Origin: Bacteroidota bacterium | GTDB taxonomy: Bacteria; Bacteroidota; Bacteroidia; Sphingobacteriales; Sphingobacteriaceae | Assembly: GCA_013285685.1 (NCBI GenBank) | Contig: JABDHD010000024.1 | Location: forward strand, 1-41,856 | Length of the DNA: 41,856 nucleotides | Direction: 5' to 3' | Shown: positions 39,260 to 41,856 of the stretch, in pieces | Layout: every line of letters begins with the position of its first letter | Position numbering within the stretch: position 1 is the first letter of the stretch | Translations under genes and position numbers: made by a program | Notes under the pieces: model-generated | Told to the model about the DNA's origin: nothing | Seen by the model: only the letters and a program-made list of their open reading frames with translations | Databases searched by the model: none

Positions 39260-39573
39260 AATATTATACCCTCTCTGATTGCTGTACGCACCACATGGCC
39301 TGGTAAATCTTGTTTTTCGCGCACTTCGTCCTCGCTATTAATCAACAGGTCGACAGGAATTTTTAGCGCATTAAATATGGCGTGGTTAAGTAAGGTGCTT
39401 AATTTGATTTTTTCCCTTGGTGCAAAAGTTTGCGGCGTAATCACTAGCAGGTCATAATCGCTAAATCTATCATAATCTCCCCTCGCGCGGGAGCCGAACA
39501 GCAAAACGCGCGCACCAGGCAGGTTCGATTGAACCGTTTCACGGATGGTGTTGTAGATTACCTGGCTGTCCAT
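39256..39573 (-). CDS. Minimal nucleotidyltransferase (MNT, antitoxin-type)
   Basis: A 105-residue MNT-fold protein. The active-site pattern GSRARGDYDRFSDYDLLV is complete: G27-S28, D39 and D41, with a third acidic residue at D75 (IPVDLL). MNT partners of HEPN toxins neutralise them, in studied cases by AMPylation of the toxin. The coupled four-base overlap supports a two-gene module. It follows an unrelated lipoprotein gene. Confidence 0.87.
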   Translation of the reverse strand: MDSQVIYNTIRETVQSNLPGARVLLFGSRARGDYDRFSDYDLLVITPQTFAPREKIKLSTLLNHAIFNALKIPVDLLINSEDEVREKQDLPGHVVRTAIREGIIL

Positions 39574-39619
39574 ATGACAAATATACGTATTAGCAATAAG
39601 AAAGAAATTCGTCTATACT

Positions 39620-40147
39620 TTATTGTTTTATCGGCGGTGGAAATTTCACCTGGTTGATTTTGGGTTTGGGAGGGAATATGGGCTCCTGGTAAGTTGTTTC
39701 AAATTTAATAGCGTAGTTAACCTGGTGCAGCTTAACATTTTTATAACTATCGTTTATCCAGGTAAACGCATCTACAACCGAATCCGTTTTGATGTCTCTA
39801 ACCCTTGTTATTCGCCTGCTGCTGTCTTTCCAGTAGACTATTAGTTCGAAATACGTTGCATCGGCGATATTTTTATGATCAGACGCCGGGATATTTTTGA
39901 ATTTAATTTGCTCGAGTCTGGCGTTTATAGAATCCCAAAGTTTTGCGCTGATCTTTCCTGTAAAGTTTTTTTTAGAATTTCCATCGTAGTATTTATAATT
40001 CAATGAGCTATCAATACCAATTGCGGTTCCAAAATTCCATCCGCCGCTGCTGGCCAGCTCTATTTTGGTGATTTCGTTATTGGGGTGATGCGGTTTGGAG
40101 CAGGACAGAAACAATAAAATATACAATAAGCATATCAGGAGGCGCAT
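39620..40147 (-). CDS. Lipoprotein of unknown function
   Basis: A 175-residue lipoprotein starting at ATG 40147 with a signal (MRLLICLLYILLF) and lipobox FLSC. The mature part begins SKPHHPNNEI and contains ASSGGWNFGTAIGIDSS, a predicted beta-rich domain (NFTGKISAKLWDSINARLE, FELIVYWKDSSRRITRV), and a Pro/Lys-rich C-terminus. It loosely recalls DUF6438-type domains, but I cannot confirm this. A frame extension to TTG 40168 adds only seven residues. It stands between the MNT/HEPN module and the RNase G gene, with a terminator hairpin upstream. Confidence 0.72.
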   Translation of the reverse strand: MRLLICLLYILLFLSCSKPHHPNNEITKIELASSGGWNFGTAIGIDSSLNYKYYDGNSKKNFTGKISAKLWDSINARLEQIKFKNIPASDHKNIADATYFELIVYWKDSSRRITRVRDIKTDSVVDAFTWINDSYKNVKLHQVNYAIKFETTYQEPIFPPKPKINQVKFPPPIKQ

Positions 40148-40203
40148 GTATCTGTTAAGTTGATCCAAACAAGGTACACATTTTTTAGTGGGGACCGAAT
40201 GGC

Positions 40204-40237
40204 AAAAAAAATGCAGACGCCTTTAAAACATCTGCAC
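40204..40237 (-). terminator. Intrinsic terminator of the RNase E/G gene
   Basis: On the minus strand TGCAGA pairs with TCTGCA around a T/A-rich loop, followed by eight T residues. It lies 26 bases after the stop, within the inverted copy of the ATGTGCAGAT repeat. Confidence 0.72.
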
Positions 40238-40264
40238 ATCTATAATCTGCATATCCGCACATCT
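40206..40264. repeat. Inverted copy of the ATGTGCAGAT-type repeat
   Basis: Reading the minus strand, GATGTGCGGATATGCAGATTATAGATGTGCAGATG. The element at 38758-38834 uses the same words on the plus strand. The two therefore face each other across the lipoprotein and MNT/HEPN genes. Confidence 0.7.
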
Positions 40265-41813
40265 ATAGCTTAATCTCTTCGTCCTTACTCGAGAAAAAAT
40301 GAAACTCGGTGATCTGATAAGCGGGGTTGCTTTTCACCTTTATCCATTGTTTGTATTTAAAATACCATTTCCATTGGCGGCTCATGAAGCCTTGCTTCAG
40401 ATAGGCTTCAATATACGGGTGAACGCAAAGGGTAATGTTCTTCTCGTTTTGTTCAACCAGGATATAGTTGAAGTTGGTCTCGATATCGTCTATCAGTAAT
40501 ATCGTCGGGCGGATAACGCCGGTGCCGTTGCAGGTTGGGCAAACTTCGGTAGTAACGATATTCATCTCCGGCCGTACGCGCTGGCGGGTGATCTGCACCA
40601 GGCCGAATTTGCTTGGCGGCAAAATGGTGTGCTTGGCACGGTCATGCGACATCTCCGACCTTAGGTAATCAAACAAGTCCTTGCGGTTATTCGGTTTGTG
40701 CATGTCGATAAAGTCGATCACCACAATGCCGCCCATATCGCGCAGGCGTAATTGGCGGGCAATTTCCTTCGCTGCCTCTTTATTTACCTGGAAGGCATTT
40801 TCTTCCTGGTTTTCTTTATTGGCCGTACGGTTACCACTGTTTACGTCGATAACGTGCAGCGCCTCCGTGTGTTCAATCACCAGGTAAGCGCCGCCGGCCA
40901 GGTTAACTGTTTTGCCGAAAGCCGATTTGATCTGTTTATCAACACCGTAGTGCTCAAAAATGGGCAAATTATTTTTGTGCAGGCGCACAATCCCATCCAT
41001 CTCAGGAGATATCTCATGAACGTACGACCTGATCTCTTCCTGCAAAGCACTGTCGTTTACGTAAATATGCTGAAAATCGGGATTAAGGATATCGCGCAGC
41101 AGGGTAGAGGTTCGATCGATCTCACCCAGCACTTTTTTGGCGGGCTCGACGGAGGGCAAACGGGTAACAAATGATTCCCATTTCGAGATCAGGTCAAGCA
41201 GGTCCTTTTGAAGTTCGGCAACGCCTTTCCCTTCGGACACCGTGCGGATGATCACGCCAAAATGCTTTGGCTTAATGCTCTCCACTATTTTACGCAGCCG
41301 GTTACGCTCCGTATTGCTTTTTATCTTTTTGGAGATAGAAGTTACTTCCGAAAAAGGAACAAGCACCACATAACGGCCCGCGATGGAAATATCCGAACTT
41401 AAACGCGGCCCCTTGGTAGATATTGGCTCCTTTGCTATTTGTACAGGGATCAGCTGATTTTTGGATAATACTTCCGATATCTTCCCGCTTTTATTAATAT
41501 CAGGGTCGAGCTTAAAGTTATCCAGCAATTTTGACTGATAGCCTCCGCTGCGTACCTGCTTGGTCAGTTTCAGCAGGCTTTGCACCTGCGGGCCAAGGTC
41601 AAGATAATGCAAAAAGGCATCCTTCTCGTAGCCAACATCAACAAAAGCAGCATTTAACCCCGGCATGATCTTTTTGATCCGGCCGAGGTATAGGTCGCCA
41701 ACAGTATAGTTATTGGTAACCTGCTCTTTATGAAGTTCTACAAGCTGTTTGTCCTGTAATAATGCAATAGTAGTCCCGCCGGGGGATGAATCGATAATTA
41801 ATTCCTTTATCAA
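40263..41813 (-). CDS. rng: Ribonuclease E/G family endoribonuclease
   Basis: A 516-residue Rne/Rng protein that cleaves single-stranded RNA in rRNA or mRNA processing. An S1 domain (about 37-130) contains NYTVGDLYLGRIKKI and AFVDVGYEKDAFLHY, interrupted by a Bacteroidota-type insertion. The DNase I-like catalytic region has VIDVNSGN (D323) and VVIDFIDM (D367, a Mg ligand by family analogy). The zinc-link CPTC (C425, C428) with GTG follows. It lacks the long acidic C-terminal scaffold of E. coli RNase E, so it is G-like. The start is TTG at 41813, supported by GGAG six bases upstream. A nearby ATG in that leader runs into a stop after two codons. Confidence 0.95.
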   Translation of the reverse strand: MIKELIIDSSPGGTTIALLQDKQLVELHKEQVTNNYTVGDLYLGRIKKIMPGLNAAFVDVGYEKDAFLHYLDLGPQVQSLLKLTKQVRSGGYQSKLLDNFKLDPDINKSGKISEVLSKNQLIPVQIAKEPISTKGPRLSSDISIAGRYVVLVPFSEVTSISKKIKSNTERNRLRKIVESIKPKHFGVIIRTVSEGKGVAELQKDLLDLISKWESFVTRLPSVEPAKKVLGEIDRTSTLLRDILNPDFQHIYVNDSALQEEIRSYVHEISPEMDGIVRLHKNNLPIFEHYGVDKQIKSAFGKTVNLAGGAYLVIEHTEALHVIDVNSGNRTANKENQEENAFQVNKEAAKEIARQLRLRDMGGIVVIDFIDMHKPNNRKDLFDYLRSEMSHDRAKHTILPPSKFGLVQITRQRVRPEMNIVTTEVCPTCNGTGVIRPTILLIDDIETNFNYILVEQNEKNITLCVHPYIEAYLKQGFMSRQWKWYFKYKQWIKVKSNPAYQITEFHFFSSKDEEIKL

Positions 41814-41819
41814 CTGCTA

Positions 41820-41823
41820 CTCC
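41820..41823 (-). promoter_or_regulatory. Shine-Dalgarno GGAG of the RNase gene
   Basis: GGAG six bases upstream of TTG 41813 on the minus strand. It decides the TTG start over other options. Confidence 0.5.
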
Positions 41824-41856
41824 ATTTTTTAAAGCGGTTAAACCGCATGTTAGTAT

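Noticed and set aside
1..41856. tRNA, rRNA or tmRNA genes
   Set aside because: I looked for cloverleaf-type ends and conserved rRNA segments and found none; every long gap was checked by eye only, so a degenerate small RNA could be missed.

Overview
The window comes from a bacterium of the phylum Bacteroidota, most likely family Sphingobacteriaceae (Mucilaginibacter/Pedobacter type). The grounds are: exact TAnnTTTG promoter -7 boxes and few Shine-Dalgarno sequences; a cold-shock protein of the Bacteroidota 'MGRS-ETF' type; a bacillithiol-type YtxJ; a Rne/Rng RNase of the Bacteroidota type; lipoproteins and secreted FKBP isomerases; and spacers full of palindromic repeats. No rRNA, tRNA, CRISPR array, transposase or prophage gene was seen. 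Genus is inference.

Layout. 1-1966: two tandem lytic transglycosylase genes, each with its own terminator. 2-5 kb: uvrA, then a 245-bp multi-hairpin element. 5.2-7.3 kb: a PemK/MazF-like toxin-antitoxin pair, then nnr (NAD(P)HX repair). 7.6-9.9 kb, minus strand: lipA, an ECF sigma factor and its RskA-like anti-sigma factor. 10-11.2 kb: a VapC-like toxin-antitoxin pair and an OsmC protein. 11.3-13.2 kb, minus: TPR protein, ribH, a 36-residue lipoprotein and ytxJ. 13.4-14.8 kb: recF and a DUF721 gene. 14.8-15.6 kb, minus: a small membrane protein and ndk. 15.8-19.9 kb: nrnA, two FKBP isomerases and tatD. 20-24.5 kb: asparaginase, a ROK kinase, a SIS isomerase, a small secreted protein (minus) and rpiA. 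24.6-29 kb: a sterol-desaturase-like hydroxylase, two cold-shock proteins, a double-OmpA-domain protein and a DUF2062 membrane protein. 29-37.2 kb, minus: a heavy-metal RND efflux system (pump, adaptor, TolC-type channel) with its two-component system. 37.3-41.8 kb, minus: radA, a HEPN/MNT pair, a lipoprotein and an RNase E/G.

How the genes work together. The metal-efflux block is one functional unit: histidine kinase and response regulator sense a signal and probably drive the tripartite pump, whose motif points to divalent cations. The sigma/anti-sigma pair overlaps by four bases and forms an envelope-stress-type switch. Three small toxin-antitoxin-like pairs are dispersed through the window. 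The rest is mostly housekeeping repair, cofactor and nucleotide metabolism.

The most unusual content lies between genes. At least seven spacers carry imperfect inverted repeats whose arms are short words repeated with variation (TTGATTGAG, AGTCCGAAA, TTCGGATTTCGG, CACAAGG, GGTTCAT, ATGTGCAGAT). Several also carry perfect small palindromes (CCCGATAGCTATCGGG, TCCCGCACGTGCGGGA). One repeat of the same style (word CAGTTGG) lies in frame inside radA and adds about 14 residues to the protein. Four genes have the promoter -7 box only 4-5 bases before the start codon, predicting leaderless mRNAs.
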